Below, piece after piece: positions 44,896 to 57,060 of a DNA stretch of 64,000 nucleotides. The number at the start of each line of letters is the position of its first letter. Position 1 is the first letter of the stretch. The stretch comes from Amphichorda felina. Taxonomy: Eukaryota; Ascomycota; Sordariomycetes; Hypocreales; Bionectriaceae. Both the position numbers and the translations under genes were made by a program. The stretch is taken from positions 1-64,000 of the forward strand of contig JAEMHR010000148.1 of assembly GCA_016490725.1 (NCBI GenBank), written 5' to 3'. The notes below the pieces were generated by a model, which searched no databases, was not told where the DNA came from, and saw only the letters and a program-made list of their open reading frames with translations.

Positions 44896-47800
44896 TCACT
44901 CCCGATCCTTCACCGTCAGCACAAACGGCTGCCGTGAATGCCAAACCCGTCGCTCTTGAACCCCCAACGCCGCATCTATCATCGTTTGGGTATCTGATCG
45001 CGCGCGTCCGCCCTGGCTGTCTCTCTTCTCCTTGTCTGCTGCATTAGGATCCTCCCAAACTTGGATCTCCTCCACCGTTGCCGTGAACTCGAACTCGCCT
45101 CTGCACAGTGGAGTCATGCCGATGACAAAGTCAGCACTTGCCCGCCCCTGGAGCTTCGGCAGAACGTGCTGTAGGGTGCCATTCCACCCTAGCTTCCGAA
45201 TGTAGTCCAGGGCCACATTGAGCGACCGGTGGCAGAGGGCCGGCATCATTCGGACGATGGGTGATATGGGCTTGTTCGTTCTGTTGGTGACATGGACCCT
45301 GACCTGGAGGAACTCATCGACGTATCCCATTTGCTCCGGCGTAGAATCCCCTCCGACGTTTTCCACTGAGATATCAATCCCAACCTCATCAACCTTGATA
45401 GCCTCCACCATTCGTGGCGTTAGGCGGAGATTTCTTAGCTCAAGCGTTCCGCTCCGTTTCGGTGCCGAAGTGGTAGCCCATGTACTCCTGAGACTCCCAA
45501 GGATCTTTTCACGGTACCAGAAAGCTTCGCGGTTGGCACGCTCCATGTCCGGCGTAATCTTCATCGAGCTGACAACAAATTGCCTATCCTGAGCGGGATT
45601 TAGACTTGGTATAGATGCATACGGGTCCTCCAGGAATACCCTCTTCACTGGTATCAACACACGATTCGTGTTGCCCGGCAATATGTTTTCCTCTACTACA
45701 ATGCCGTCATCGCCCTGAAGGCGAATGGCCATCTGGCTTGGCCAGGAATTCCGAAGATCTAGCGACAGCAAGCAGTAGTCCCCAGCGTCTCGCGACACAG
45801 ACGTATCGATATCGTCGTAGAAAGGCCGAGGAACCGGTCCGTCCACAGGCAAGATGTCTGCCCGAGCCAGTTCCACGCTCGCATTGACGGTCACGGTCAG
45901 ATCCACTGAAACCTGTCGGGTGTAGAACTGCTCCGTGACCTCTTCTCGAGGGACTCCCAGATGGGTATAGTCGACCTGGATAGTCGCGCTTGTGAGGCCC
46001 GGTTTACCCAGGATCTCAAAGTCAAACGTGGCTTCCCCGCCAGCGGCTATATAGCGCTTCCGGTTGCCGTTTGGAAGTCGCAGTGCTTGCTTCTTCATCA
46101 ATATGAGTTCATATTCGTGCATTTCGGCGGGCGTTGTGTCTCGGCTACTCAATGCTGCCTTGAGTGGCGCCTGCGTCGAATCTTTGAATGTGAAGAGCAT
46201 GAAATCCACAGGCGTCGACGACTGATTTCGCAGAGTGACGGAAAACACCTGTCTCTCCCCCTCTAATATCATGACGGATGATTGAGGAAGCGATGTCGAC
46301 GTGATGGTTAACAGAGGTTGTGCTTCAATGGCCGTAAGGTTGAGTGTCTCCGTCTCTAGTCTTGGGCTCATGCGCTTGATGGGCTCCGCTCCTTTTTCAA
46401 GCGCTTGAAATCCCTTTTCTTTGATCTTCAAATCTCTCACTGGACGCCAGGGTTTGGAGAAGATGGGGAACCTCCTCTCACGGCAACCCCGAACCCTGAC
46501 AATGACACCAGTGACCCTGATCTCACCTCGCTCTTTCGGTTTTCCACTCAGTCTGACGAGTTGCGTGCGATTCGGACCGAGTCTTGCTTGCTCTGGAAAT
46601 GGCTCGAAGGCGGCACCACTAGTCTCCAGATGCATGGACTCGATATCGACCTCCATATCGAAAGTGTTCTGCATCGAGACCCTGAAGGTGGCGGGCTCTT
46701 CGGCCACTAAGAAGTGCTCGACCACTTCGTCAGGCTTCCTAAGGAATGGGTTGTAGATAAAAGGGTCGACATCTTGTGACGCACGGCCAGCCATCGCCCC
46801 AGGCAATGCGCTGTGAGCATGAGGAATAGGAGTCCGAGTGTTTGGCAATGGCTCCATCTTGATGCCTCGAACAAGAAACTCATCCCAGTACTCTGCCTCT
46901 GTGTGACGAAGGCCCAGCTGCTGGGCAAGGACCCAAGTCCGCGAAATATTGGTCGCCAACCGTGCCTGCTCATCTGCAAAGATCATGGGCGATAAATCTT
47001 CTCGGTACGGACCTGGGGCGATGCCTGCTCCCGCTGTCCGAAGTAGGTCACTGGAGAAGTTGAGGGCGCCGTTGAAGTCAGGGAGGGCCTCCGAAAAGTT
47101 GATGCAGGCCCGCAAAATATTCAGCTTGATCCCTTTGAAACCGAAGAATCTGGCTGCAGATTGTGAGTAAATCCTGGCGATGATAGCTTCGTCGGAGTCG
47201 GGGGCATTTGGCGACTCGTGTGTCGCATTCTTCTTCCGGTCCAAGCTGACTGCCCCATAGGAGTCACATAGCAGCCCCAGGAACGCCTCTATACCATGCT
47301 CAATGTCGCCTTCACCGAGGTCTAGGGCAACTCCGTTTCGAGAGTCCACCCCTGGCGGTAAAGATACCAGACCCGCCGCAGGGTGCACTCCAGCGTCAGC
47401 CGCTCCTCGAGTCCGAGCTTCTACCAGGCCAGTGATAAGCACGGACACGAGCTCGCGTATAACCATGGCCTTTTTGCGACGATACCCCAGCTGTCCGAGT
47501 ACCGAGGCGATCCCGCTCAGTATGGAAGCGCGGTCGACAGTTGTGAGGAACTCGGCAGAGAACCCTGGCGATGAAGGGAATGCGTCGAACAAGAGGTTGA
47601 CAATATGGTGTCTTGTTGGGACAATATTCAACCGAGGAGATGTCGTGAGCTCCTTTTCCGGCAGCTTCCCAGAGACAATCATTTCAAGTGACCGTTGGTT
47701 GAGTTCACCGCCACAAATGTGCAGTGCGGTCAGTATTTTGCAGAACCGGATAGTAACCTCGGCGAAAGGTAGGGTAGGGAGCTTCTCAGATTCAGCCCTC

Positions 47801-49299
47801 TTCCGAGAGTACAAGTTGACAATGCGTTCAAGAAGCTCAGGGAGAACAAGCTGGAGATTCCGGAGGTGTTTCGGCTGATTGGTAGGTGCCGGTTGGGGAT
47901 CTGATTTCGGCCACGATGACCGACTCGGCGCATCCTGTGTGGGGAGGCAGACTTGGGGCACTTGAAACTCCAAGCCAGACCATCCGAGAAGTAATAGGTT
48001 CATGAGGATTAGCTCCAGTGCCTTTCCGTGCCATAGGTGGTCGTTCAGTGATTTCGCCGACGTAGCGCCATCTACAAGCTCCTTCAGGGAGTCACTCCAC
48101 CGACCAGCTTGGAGGTACATGGACCCAAGGACGACAGACACTCTTCCTTTGCCTTTTATCCGCCATTTGTCGCTGGCTCCGCCAGGGCCAAATCCTTGCA
48201 CGGACACCCTGTTGGATGCCAGGTCACGGGGTCCTTGGGCGCTTTCTGGCCGGAAATTGTTCTGGTCAGGTGTAGGTGGCCCGCTGTTTGAGTCGCTTTG
48301 CACCGCTTCCGATCCCAGAGCATGGTTCGATAGGCCACTCTTGACTGGCGTCGACGGCCGGCCAGGGGTAGAACTGCTTGAGACGGCGTGTGGCCGTGAT
48401 GAGGTGACAGGCATGGACATGCGCACATGACTCCTATCGGCGACACCAGCGGATGAGGATCGGCCGTTGGCCTGATGATGAGGAAGAGAAAATTGCGAGT
48501 TTCTCCGGGCCATTCCATTCATGTTGCCCTCACCCGGGGACCAGGATGCCCCGTTCATGTGTTTCGCGCCAGAGTAATGCACAGGAGAGTCGAGGGAGGT
48601 CATTGCCTCGAAGGACTTTGCCAAGGTGGTCATCTCAGCCAGCAAGACTGAGGAAATATCGCACATGACTGTCTTCATTGTGGTTCGAAGTGATGATTGC
48701 GTCGGGGGAATAACAACGATGCCCTCGGGTATGGGGATGATGCCCGTGGTCGGAGGGACATAATCGAAGATCAGCACCTGGTGCACCAGGGCTTTGGGGT
48801 ACTGGTCGCGCAGATCCTCGAGCTCCTGGTACAGAGATCGGATGTTCTTCTCGACATTATTCGACCCCGTCCCGTTGGCGGAGTTTCTTTTGCTGAACGT
48901 GGCATCTCCCAGCTCCTTGCCATCAGCCAGCGCAACGACGGCCAAGGGTTCTCGATACAGGTCGAAAGGGGTCAGGGCAAGATGCGACGGCGGAGGAACG
49001 TGGGTTATGAGGTCGTAGAGCATCACGCCATCGGGGTAGGCCAGAGGCGAAAACATGTCTGCAAGTGACTGTCAGTACGCGCACGCGATTGTACTATCAG
49101 ACCACAGCACTTGGAGCTCTTATCGAGGCTTACTTCGATTCGGCCGCCCATCGGCGGTGATGTCGCGGAGGTGGACGACATGCTCGCTCTGCAGTCGGTC
49201 GACAAATGAGGCAAATCTATCGGTCGCGATCTGGCCCACGGGCAGGAGCAATGCCTTCACCCTCGCGGGAGCGGTGGGCAACAAAGGATCTAGGCTCAT
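44896..49299 (-). CDS. TRS120: Trs120, TRAPPII complex subunit (TRAPPC9 family)
   Basis: Two exons on the minus strand, 49299-49134 and 49058-44896, phase 1 junction, giving 1442 aa, a usual length for the filamentous-fungal protein. The N-terminus (LDPLLPTAPARVKALLLPVG and NMFSPLAYPDGVMLYDL) and the phrase LIFDYVPP are characteristic of Trs120. The region at about residues 180-290 is a Ser/Pro-rich disordered insert. The remainder is helical-repeat sequence followed by Ig-like beta domains in the C-terminal third. TRAPPII activates Rab GTPases of the Ypt31/Rab11 type at the late Golgi, needed for secretion and polarised growth. No frame disruption is seen. Confidence 0.94.
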
Positions 49300-49451
49300 C
49301 CTAGGGGTTGGTGTCGTCCAGCATGGTCCGGCGCGAGGCTGGGGGGTTCAGAACATTCTCTGGCAGGGCGCCCCGCAGTCTCTCAGTGTGCGAATAGGTT
49401 GCGCTTCACAACGGGTGTATGCTGGCGCCGTATGTTTCGTTCGTTACGTTC

Positions 49452-49481
49452 GAGGTCGAGGTCGAGGTTGAGGTCGAGGTC
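49452..49481. repeat. five gaggtc hexamers
   Basis: Units gaggtc, gaggtc, gaggtt, gaggtc and gaggtc lie about 150 bases upstream of the TRS120 start codon, in its likely promoter. Confidence 0.85.
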
Positions 49482-49934
49482 GGGAGACAAGGCGACAAGG
49501 CAATCCACAGCTGTTGGGACAGGGGAAAGCTCCCACCACTGCGCGACGACCTGTTGGTCGGCTGCGGGTTTAGCCGCGACCTGAACGGCGTGATAAAGCG
49601 GGTACCCACAAGCCAGCAACCCACCCACATTCCACAGGTGGTTGAATCCCGGCTACAGGGTAGGCAAGTTTACTGTAACCCTTTCCACGAGCCAAATAAA
49701 TCCAGAATATTCTCAGAACTTTGCACTATATGCCATTTGGAAGCTCACAACATTGGTGCTCAAGTTCATTACATTCTTAGCTTGTCCAGTTACGAAATAG
49801 CAATGTCTAAATACATCCGCAACACAAGCACTCTACGCACGCTGCGATCTCCACAAAATCTAAGAAGTCAACCAAACCAAAACTAAGAGAGGTTGTATTA
49901 CCCATGCAATTGTTGAATCAAAAGATTACTTACT

Positions 49935-50156
49935 TTAGACTGTATAAGCGTCCCATTGATGCCACCATTGGTCCCAGTCCATGGTGTCGACCAGTGGTTT
50001 GCAGCACAGATATGTGCTCCCGTACCGAACAATCAACAACTTTTCTGGGAGGTCACTCAAGATGAGCTGCTGGCACCAGAGAGGAGAGGCTTGGATTTTA
50101 ACAGCTTTCATCAGCGAGTGGACCGCGTAGCTGATAGGAACAAAACCCTCCGGCAT
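49935..50156 (-). CDS. doubtful small hypothetical protein
   Basis: A 73-residue frame starting at the ATG at 50156 (accATGcc context) and ending at TAA. The open frame continues upstream to about 50597 without a recognisable domain. The C-terminal part (WCQQLILSDLPEKLL and MDWDQWWHQWDAYTV) has normal amino-acid composition, rich in Trp, which is why it is listed, but no family, signal peptide or regulatory support is seen. It may be a remnant or chance. Confidence 0.22.
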   Translation of the reverse strand: MPEGFVPISYAVHSLMKAVKIQASPLWCQQLILSDLPEKLLIVRYGSTYLCCKPLVDTMDWDQWWHQWDAYTV

Positions 50157-50932
50157 GGTAGGTACCGACCTGCTGGGCGTTTCCCTTTTTTCTGTGTTTT
50201 CAGGGCGTTTGGGCGGGGAAATATCTTCCTGGGCTTCTGTAACTGCTGAATGAAGATAATGGAATAGCAGAAGACTAGTCAAGGGAAAGATGAAGAAAAT
50301 ATTGGTGATGTTGGCCTGATGTGGGGGCTTCGCTCCGTGTGTATTGAGGCAGGTATTGGGCTGCCTAAGCCAGTTGAGACTCCAAGAAAGAAGGATTTGA
50401 GGCTTTCTTAAGGAGCCCTTTCGGGCAGGCGGGGAGAATACTGAGAATAAACCAGTAAAGTTAAAACTAAATGTGGACGTTCCAGATGATGTTTGACGCA
50501 TCGGCCCGAGGCCACTGGAGAAGATACGGAACACTTTGGGAATAGAGGGAAAGGCGAGAAGGCGGGCCGGACAGCCCCTTGGGCAATGAAGATGCATCGG
50601 AGGATTTATAATTATTATGGCTTGGATGGGAGAACAATGGGAACAGTCCGAACAATAACTTTGTTTAACATTCTTTATGTCGCTATAAAGAATGGTAACT
50701 GGACCCTTGTGGTGGGAACATTGGGCATTGTCGTTAGAATCAACAAAGGATCGTGTAATGAGTAGGGTATCGGGTATTTAATGTCAAGCTCAATATATAA
50801 GCAGGCAAGTTCATAATTGGCTTGATAGTACCTAGGTACACAGGTAATATTTTGAATTTCATATCTTCATACCCGCATGTATACATTGCTCATGAACCCG
50901 TAGAATAATACTACTTTACCAAACTCCGAGTT

Positions 50933-52327
50933 TTAAAATGGCCATAACCGGAGTAGAGCTGCCGTTATAGATTGAATCCAAGGCCTGGTCTCCTTGCGTA
51001 TGTCTTGCGCTTCGTCCTTCTTCGTTTTTACTTTTAAAACAAGCTTAACAAGAGGGTTTTCCTCAGCACCGTCTGGGGGAGCCACTGGACTGACACTATC
51101 TCCCCTCATAGATTTAGAAACATAGTCCAGATATCTCTGGAGGTCATCTGTTTCCTTCCAAGGAAGGTTGGCACCTTGGGCTGCTAGGGCAAAAGGAGTC
51201 ATGCCACTGCGGTTTCCTGGAGCAATGCTATCATCAAATTTAGCGTCATTTTCGAGCAGGAACTCGACAATATCCCATCTCTTCCTGCGCACAGCCGCCC
51301 ATAGGGCTGTGCCTCCTACAAAATCCCACCCATTGACGCTCGCACCGTAGCGCAGTAGCATTTCCATGAGCTCTCGCCAATCATCCTCGCAGTGGCGGCG
51401 CTTGCTCAGGCGGCCGTGGCGGACCCGTACAATGTACAAAAAGGGGCGGGAGTATTCAGGGTGAGCACCATGCTCAAGCAGCATCTCAACAACCGCGAGA
51501 CTGCTCATTTGTATGGCCATGTCAAGAGGCAGCCCCGAAGTTCTGTCCATGGGCGGGGTTGCTCTATTATGCTGCCAGTAGAGAAGTCTGTTGTCCCAAA
51601 ATACCGACAGGTCCGGATCGGCTCCATTTTCCAGAAGAAAGCGAACGAGGGCGTCATTCTTAATGCAGTGTATTAGTGCTGTCCCGTAATGGCCTTGGTT
51701 GCTGGGGATCTGCTGGTTTGGGTGATAGCCGTGTTCAACGAGCAGCTTGAAGAAGGGTAATGAGCGGTTGTCGCACGCAAATCTCACAACCTCGCCATGA
51801 AGATACGCACCTCCTTCTTCTAGGAGGTAGCGGGCGACATCCGCCTGGTTTCCTTGGGCGGCACAGGCTAGTCCGTCCTGGATTCCATTTTGTAGCAACA
51901 GATTCTTCTCCTCTTTGACCCATCTTTTAACCTCGTTGAGCGAGCCCTCTGCACAGGCGATATAAAACGTGCGCACGTCTTCGTGGTGGTACCCGTGGGC
52001 TGTCCCCAGCCACAGCCAAAGACTGGATTTGGGTAACGGAGGCGGTAGGGCGGGCAGGTCTAGGTCCTTGAAGTAACCTTCTAGCTCTCTCTGCACAGGT
52101 TCACTTCTTTTGTCGAGTCTTTTCTCCTTCCGGTCCATGATGCTATCTGATAGGACTGAGTCTTGATGGCTCTTTGAAGGTTTCTTAGATAGTGCCTCTA
52201 GCCATGCCTCATCTTCGTCATCGATCTCCAATGGAGTTTGGTGGAATTGTCTCCATGTATCGCCTCTGATTTTTGAGCATGGGGCACTGGAGAAGGCGCG
52301 AGGCCCGTGTCGCGAACGGTACGGCAT
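50933..52327 (-). CDS. ankyrin-repeat protein
   Basis: A single exon of 464 aa. The start is the first ATG in the frame (acaATGcc); the upstream frame extension has none. About 60 polar residues and an acidic segment precede the ankyrin repeats from about residue 115 on: DVRTFYIACAEGSLNEVKRW, DVARYLLEEGGAYL, FFKLLVEHGYHPN, LVRFLLENGADPD, VVEMLLEHGAHPEY, LMEMLLRYGASVNG, ALWAAVRRKRWDIVEFLLEN. No partner domain is recognised. Stand-alone ankyrin proteins mediate protein binding; the target is unknown. It is transcribed away from the proline-rich secreted protein gene across 1.2 kb of AT-rich DNA. Confidence 0.82.
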   Translation of the reverse strand: MPYRSRHGPRAFSSAPCSKIRGDTWRQFHQTPLEIDDEDEAWLEALSKKPSKSHQDSVLSDSIMDRKEKRLDKRSEPVQRELEGYFKDLDLPALPPPLPKSSLWLWLGTAHGYHHEDVRTFYIACAEGSLNEVKRWVKEEKNLLLQNGIQDGLACAAQGNQADVARYLLEEGGAYLHGEVVRFACDNRSLPFFKLLVEHGYHPNQQIPSNQGHYGTALIHCIKNDALVRFLLENGADPDLSVFWDNRLLYWQHNRATPPMDRTSGLPLDMAIQMSSLAVVEMLLEHGAHPEYSRPFLYIVRVRHGRLSKRRHCEDDWRELMEMLLRYGASVNGWDFVGGTALWAAVRRKRWDIVEFLLENDAKFDDSIAPGNRSGMTPFALAAQGANLPWKETDDLQRYLDYVSKSMRGDSVSPVAPPDGAEENPLVKLVLKVKTKKDEAQDIRKETRPWIQSITAALLRLWPF

Positions 52328-53547
52328 TGTATTGGGATTATGAGCGTTTGTGGTTGGAATTGATGAGGATAACGGAACCCAGACCCAGTGTTGGCGGATC
52401 CCACAACTTGGATGAGGAGTAAGGTACCCTACTGAACAGAGTGTGTAGGCGTATAGGGGCGATTCGAGTTGGTTATTGAGCCGGGCCACGATGGGATGTT
52501 GGTCGTGAATTTTATGGAAGGGATATTAATAGAAAAATAGAAACAGTGCAACCAGGTCCAGCTCTACGTTAGGCGAAGCCCCGCAATGGCCTGACTCACC
52601 GTGTATAAAACGGCGGTTTATACTAAGTGGTCATGTCGTCATGGGCGTTATGATATTCCATTCATGTACGCCTATAAATAAGATAGTGATCGAATGCGAG
52701 TGGCCAATATCAATGGATACCTCCAAGTCGGCATGCATGTTGGCAGTACCATCATTGTTGATACAGCCCCCCGCCCAATCCAGGGCGACCTAGCTCACAT
52801 CGTCTTACGTCCCCATGGTGTGAGAGATACGACCAACACGCAACCTCAATAGTACTTGTAAGGTATATAGGGCGAAGATCACTCCGCTTTATACTCTCGA
52901 TTTTCCAGAATGTTAACGTGTTGTCTCTCATCTGACGTACATAGAGTCCTGATATAGGTCTTGAATACATGTACGGATAATAATTGCAACCCACCACGCC
53001 AATACTCAACTGTGACGTTTCTAAAATTACACGTATCTCCCCGGTCACGCCCACATGTAGACCAACCTCACGATAGTTGCCCACAACGCTCCCAGTGAAC
53101 CACATGGGATCCCCAATCGGGATGCAACAATCTCGCATTGAACCCTGCCTCGAAACATTGTTGTATGTTCACATCGCGTAAGAATCCTTCAAGACACACA
53201 TACTTAACTAGGCAGTATCACAGTAAACTGTCGATAAAACATGTGTCTAAAAACAGCCCGCTGGAGGACAGATGTGTAAAAAAGTTGCTATTATTACCCT
53301 ACAACAGGCTCATTTATTTTAGACTTGTTATGACGTGACTTACGCATGCCTTATGTCCGTAATAATATAGCCGGGGCTTTCCTTTGTCTGGTTGTCTTAA
53401 GCTGCTGAGAATAAGTGTATATAAGAACTACATGTATTCGGCTTGAACAGCAGTTTTATCTTTCTCGTCGCCATAATCAAGGCACTTAAACCTTTGCTAT
53501 CATTTTCTGTATCCTGTTTATAACACTATCAAATCTTTGTTTGCACC
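52328..53547. other. divergent AT-rich promoter region
   Basis: A 1.2-kb gap between divergent genes. An open frame on the minus strand at 52752-53138 (128 residues) has no domain and is not called. The 150 bases before 53548 (ttctcgtcgcc, tcattttctgtatcc) look like a fungal leader. Confidence 0.5.
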
Positions 53548-56500
53548 ATGCTGGCCAGAAGGGCTCTTCTCCTCGCGTGTTTAGCGGCTCTGTCAATCAA
53601 CTCTTCCGCCAGGCCTCACGCTGTATCCCAAGAGTTTGTCCAGCACCACAGACCTGTTCCTACTACAATTACAGCGCCAGATGGCCGACTCTTGATTCAT
53701 AGAGGTGGAATACTTGACATTGGAGGGACAAAGACAGTGACCTTATCCACAGTTGATGGCTTCGAAATCGTCACGCATGGTGTCACCTTTCAGCTGACTA
53801 CCTCACTTGGGGAGCCGGGCAACGCGCCTAGTACTAAAACCCTGGCCCCCCTGCAGACTCAACAACCGCCACCTTCTCTCCATCAATCACAGAGTCCCCC
53901 AGCTTCTCCGGAAAAGTCTCAGGACTTCCCTCCCCCTCCCCAGGGAACAGAGCAGCCCCCTCCACCTACAAAGGCACAGAGTCCACCACCCTCGGAAGGA
54001 ACACAGAATCCTCCGCCTCCTCAGGATGCTCAAGATTCTCCTCTACAATCTTCGGGGGAGACTTTGAATCCCCCAACGCCTTATGAGACTCAAATCCCCC
54101 TCCCTCCTCAAGAAACACAAGGCCTCCCACCCCCTGATGGAACCCAGGAATCTTCCTCTCCTCGTCCTCCTCCTCCGGTTCAGAATACACAAAGCCCTTC
54201 TCCACCCCCTCAGGAGACACAGGACCCCCCTCCCCCCAATGATACCCAAGGTCCTCCTCCTCCACCTAAAGATACACAGAATCCTCTCCCGCCCCCTCAG
54301 GAGACTCAACAGCCTCCTCCTCCCCCACCTCATAGCACACAAGATCCCCCTTCACCTCAGGAAACTCAGGACCATCCTTCTCTATCTCCCCAAGATTCAC
54401 AAAGTCCACACCCTCCTCCTCCGCCTCAGAGTACACAAGATCCTCCTCCGCCTCCGCCTCAGAGTACACAAGATCCTCCTCCTCCCCCACCTGAGAACAC
54501 ACAAGCTCCCTCTCCTCCCCCACCTGAGAACACACAAGATCCTCCTCCGCCTCCGCCTGAGAACACACAAGATCCTCCTCCGCCTCCGCCTGAGAACACA
54601 CAAGCTCCCCCTCCTCCGCCTCAGAACACACAAAACCCCCTTCCTCCTCCGCCTGAGAACACACAAGCTCCCCCTCCTCCCCCACCTGAGATCACACAAG
54701 ACCCCCCTCCTCCGCCTCAGAACACACAAAACCCCCTTCCTCCTCCGCCTGAGAACACACAAGCTCCCCCTCCTCCCCCACCTGAGATCACACAAGATTC
54801 TCCCCCTCCTCCGCCTCAAGATACACAGAACCCCCTCCCTCCTCCACCCCAGGAGACTCAGGAAGCCCCTCCCCCTCCACCGCCTCCAGAGCACACAAAA
54901 CCCCCTGGGACTGAGGCATCTTGCACGACTACAATCGAGGCTACATGGGCAACTATCTTTTGTACCGTTACGGGATCCGTCACCAACAGCCCCGATTGCA
55001 CAACTCAGTCTTATACCACAAAGGCTACGTGTGGCGAGCCTGCTGCTTCTACTACAACGACAACAACGACGGTAGATTATGCCAAGCCAACCCAGGTTTG
55101 CAGCCCCTCGACTTGTGGAGGAGGCACCTGTGCTATTTCCAACAAACGTGGCGCCTCGCAGCTTTTGAAACGAGCCGTGTCTAGGTCAAGTCATCCACCT
55201 GCATGCAAATGGGCCGGTATGTTCTATTCTAGACTATGTTCTAGCTGCTTTACCAGATGTACCTGTCAAAGCTTGCTTCTTATTGTTGGACTGTCTCCAT
55301 GACCCGTTCTTTGATATTTATCCAGGACCTCTATAAGAATGTCTATGCTAACAGGAGTACGCGAATAGGCCCGGGAAATTACGACGACCCAAATATGTTT
55401 ATGCCTAGCGAAGGTGCTCTTGGAGAATCCCTTGTGGACCGCGAGCCTGAGCTCAGTATCAGCATTGTCCCTCTCCCTGATGGAAAAACATCTTCAAAGA
55501 TGATAAACTTTGGCAACAAACCGGTCTCTCTCGCCATCCCCCATCTTATTGGGTGCACCTCAATTATTGTCATTTCGAAAAAGGGAGCATGGGCAAACCA
55601 CATTTGGGAGGCCCCCGTCTTTCACCCAGACCAACATGCTGACGTGGTATATAAACCGAACGGGGACCCCGTCTTCGCCTATACGGGGAAATGGTTTGAA
55701 CCTGGATTTGGAGAAAATCGGCCAATTATTGACAATTTCCCCTTGGAGGACCAAAGATCTTTCTTCTCGACGCATGCACTGCACACTCTTCACACTCGGT
55801 ATGAGCCAGTCACGCCGGAACATGAGTCCGGTCTCGATGCCTTGAGAGAGCCTGGAGAAATCTTTGACGACGCCAACGAGCCCCAGGTCTTCTTTTTTGC
55901 CCCTTACAAGAGGATTACTAGGAATGGACCCGAGTCGGGAGTAAATCCAGAAGACCTGCCGCCAATGTGGAACCATCCCGGCAGAGAGGGCCCTAGAGCC
56001 GATGAAGGCCAGGCGTCATTTAATGACCAACTCTTGACTGAGCTGAGGACAATTTTTGGACAGGACGTTGAAATCAAGACTAAGTATTACGTTCCGGAGG
56101 AAGACTACGATGAAGACGAAGAGGATGAAGAGAGTGTGGAGGATACTGAGGATGCGGAGAGTGAAGGCGATGAAGTGTATGATGATCCCCTTGACAGAGG
56201 GTACAACAACCCCCTGGGAAGAGCCTTGGTGCAGTTCCAACCCGGAGATACCAACGACTGCAAAAATTCGAAGGCTAAATGGCGCATCATATTTGAGGCA
56301 GAGACCGAGCCACACACCGAGATTGAGTGGGATCCAGAGGATGAACAATGGTGTTCTCCCCCAGACTCAGGCAACAGGTTACGAAGGCGTGTGGAGTGTA
56401 CCCCCAACGACCCCTTACCAACCCTTACCCAAATAGGTGACTGGGAGACACCTTCAGGAAGTTCATGCGCCGCCACAAAGACCACGTCACAATGCAACAT

Positions 56501-57060
56501 GGGCGCTTGCGTTCCAACATCAAGCTGCGCCTCCTGGGTAGCTACGACTACCGAGGAGCCCGAGCCCCCCGAGACTGAAGAGCCCGAGCCCCCAAAGCAG
56601 CCCTTCATCGAACACGATGTTGTTTGCCATGATGAGGACGACTTTCCTGGCCACGCGGATATTACGGGCGCGCACCAAACCTGGTCTAGCATTGGATTCT
56701 GTGATAGTGATGACGCGCCCGAGTGGATCGGTCCCTCAACTCCGACATATAGTCTTCGAACCACAGACAGCGATGGAGTCAACTATGATTGGCAAGTTTC
56801 GTGGGAAAATGGCTGTCGAACAGACGAGGAGAAACAGAACCTACAGAGCCCACTGGGTGATGGAGGTATTCTCTGTCTACAAATCATGACCAATAACTAC
56901 AAGGGCTGTGAGTACATCCTTACTTGGATTTATTTGGCTCAAAATTCATTTTTAAGAGAAGAATTACTAATACAAACATTTTGTAGGCAACAATGGCGGA
57001 GTTGGTGGTCAAACAAAGGTGGGCTGCCTTGTGTATAGGTTTGATGGCGGCCGTGGATAA
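53548..57060 (+). CDS. giant secreted proline-rich repeat protein with Cys-rich C-terminal module
   Basis: Proposed exons are 53548-55216, 55369-56907 and 56987-57060, giving 1093 aa. The 152-nt first intron (gtatgt...gctaac...aatag) is chosen because it alone restores phase with a good branch site; the region could instead be two genes. The last intron is clear and joins YKGC to NNGGVGG. Parts: signal peptide (ALLLACLAALSINSSA); a short domain (TTITAPDGRLLIHRGG); from about residue 105 to 450 a repeat region of PPPPENTQ-like units; a Thr/Cys-rich linker; a domain with acidic run (YDEDEEDEESVEDTEDAE); a Cys-rich stretch; and a C-terminal module ending CLQIMTNNYKGCNNGGVGG...GCLVYRF. I remember that module from other fungal secreted proteins, including some chitinases. 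Function unknown; wall attachment or effector-like roles are possible. Confidence 0.72.
54200..54890 (+). repeat. coding tandem repeats (PPPPENTQ type) with exact 96-bp duplication
   Basis: Units of 10-13 codons alternate a Pro run with a [EQD][NSD]TQ[DAN] block. 54607-54701 is repeated exactly at 54703-54797 (period 96 bp, 32 codons), and a 33-bp unit (DPPPPPPENTQ) is duplicated at about 54538-54603. The perfect nucleotide identity points to recent expansion. Confidence 0.95.

Larger units (their letters stand above)
49300..50932. other. AT-rich intergenic region with hexamer repeat
   Basis: After the TRS120 promoter (to about 49600) the sequence becomes AT-rich. A gaggtc hexamer repeat and one doubtful small gene are listed separately. 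A ctaggtac palindromic patch (agtacctaggtacac) occurs at about 50828-50842. Confidence 0.45.

Noticed and set aside
49419..49886. 155-residue plus-strand frame containing an EVEVEVEVE run
   Set aside because: The run comes from the gaggtc hexamers in the TRS120 promoter. There is no domain, and the rest is AT-rich intergenic translation.
52752..53138. 128-residue minus-strand frame in the AT-rich divergent gap
   Set aside because: It has no signal peptide, domain or leader, and lies in promoter sequence.
54200..54890. Repeat region considered as a CRISPR array
   Set aside because: Units are direct coding repeats without unique spacers, in a eukaryotic gene with an intact frame.
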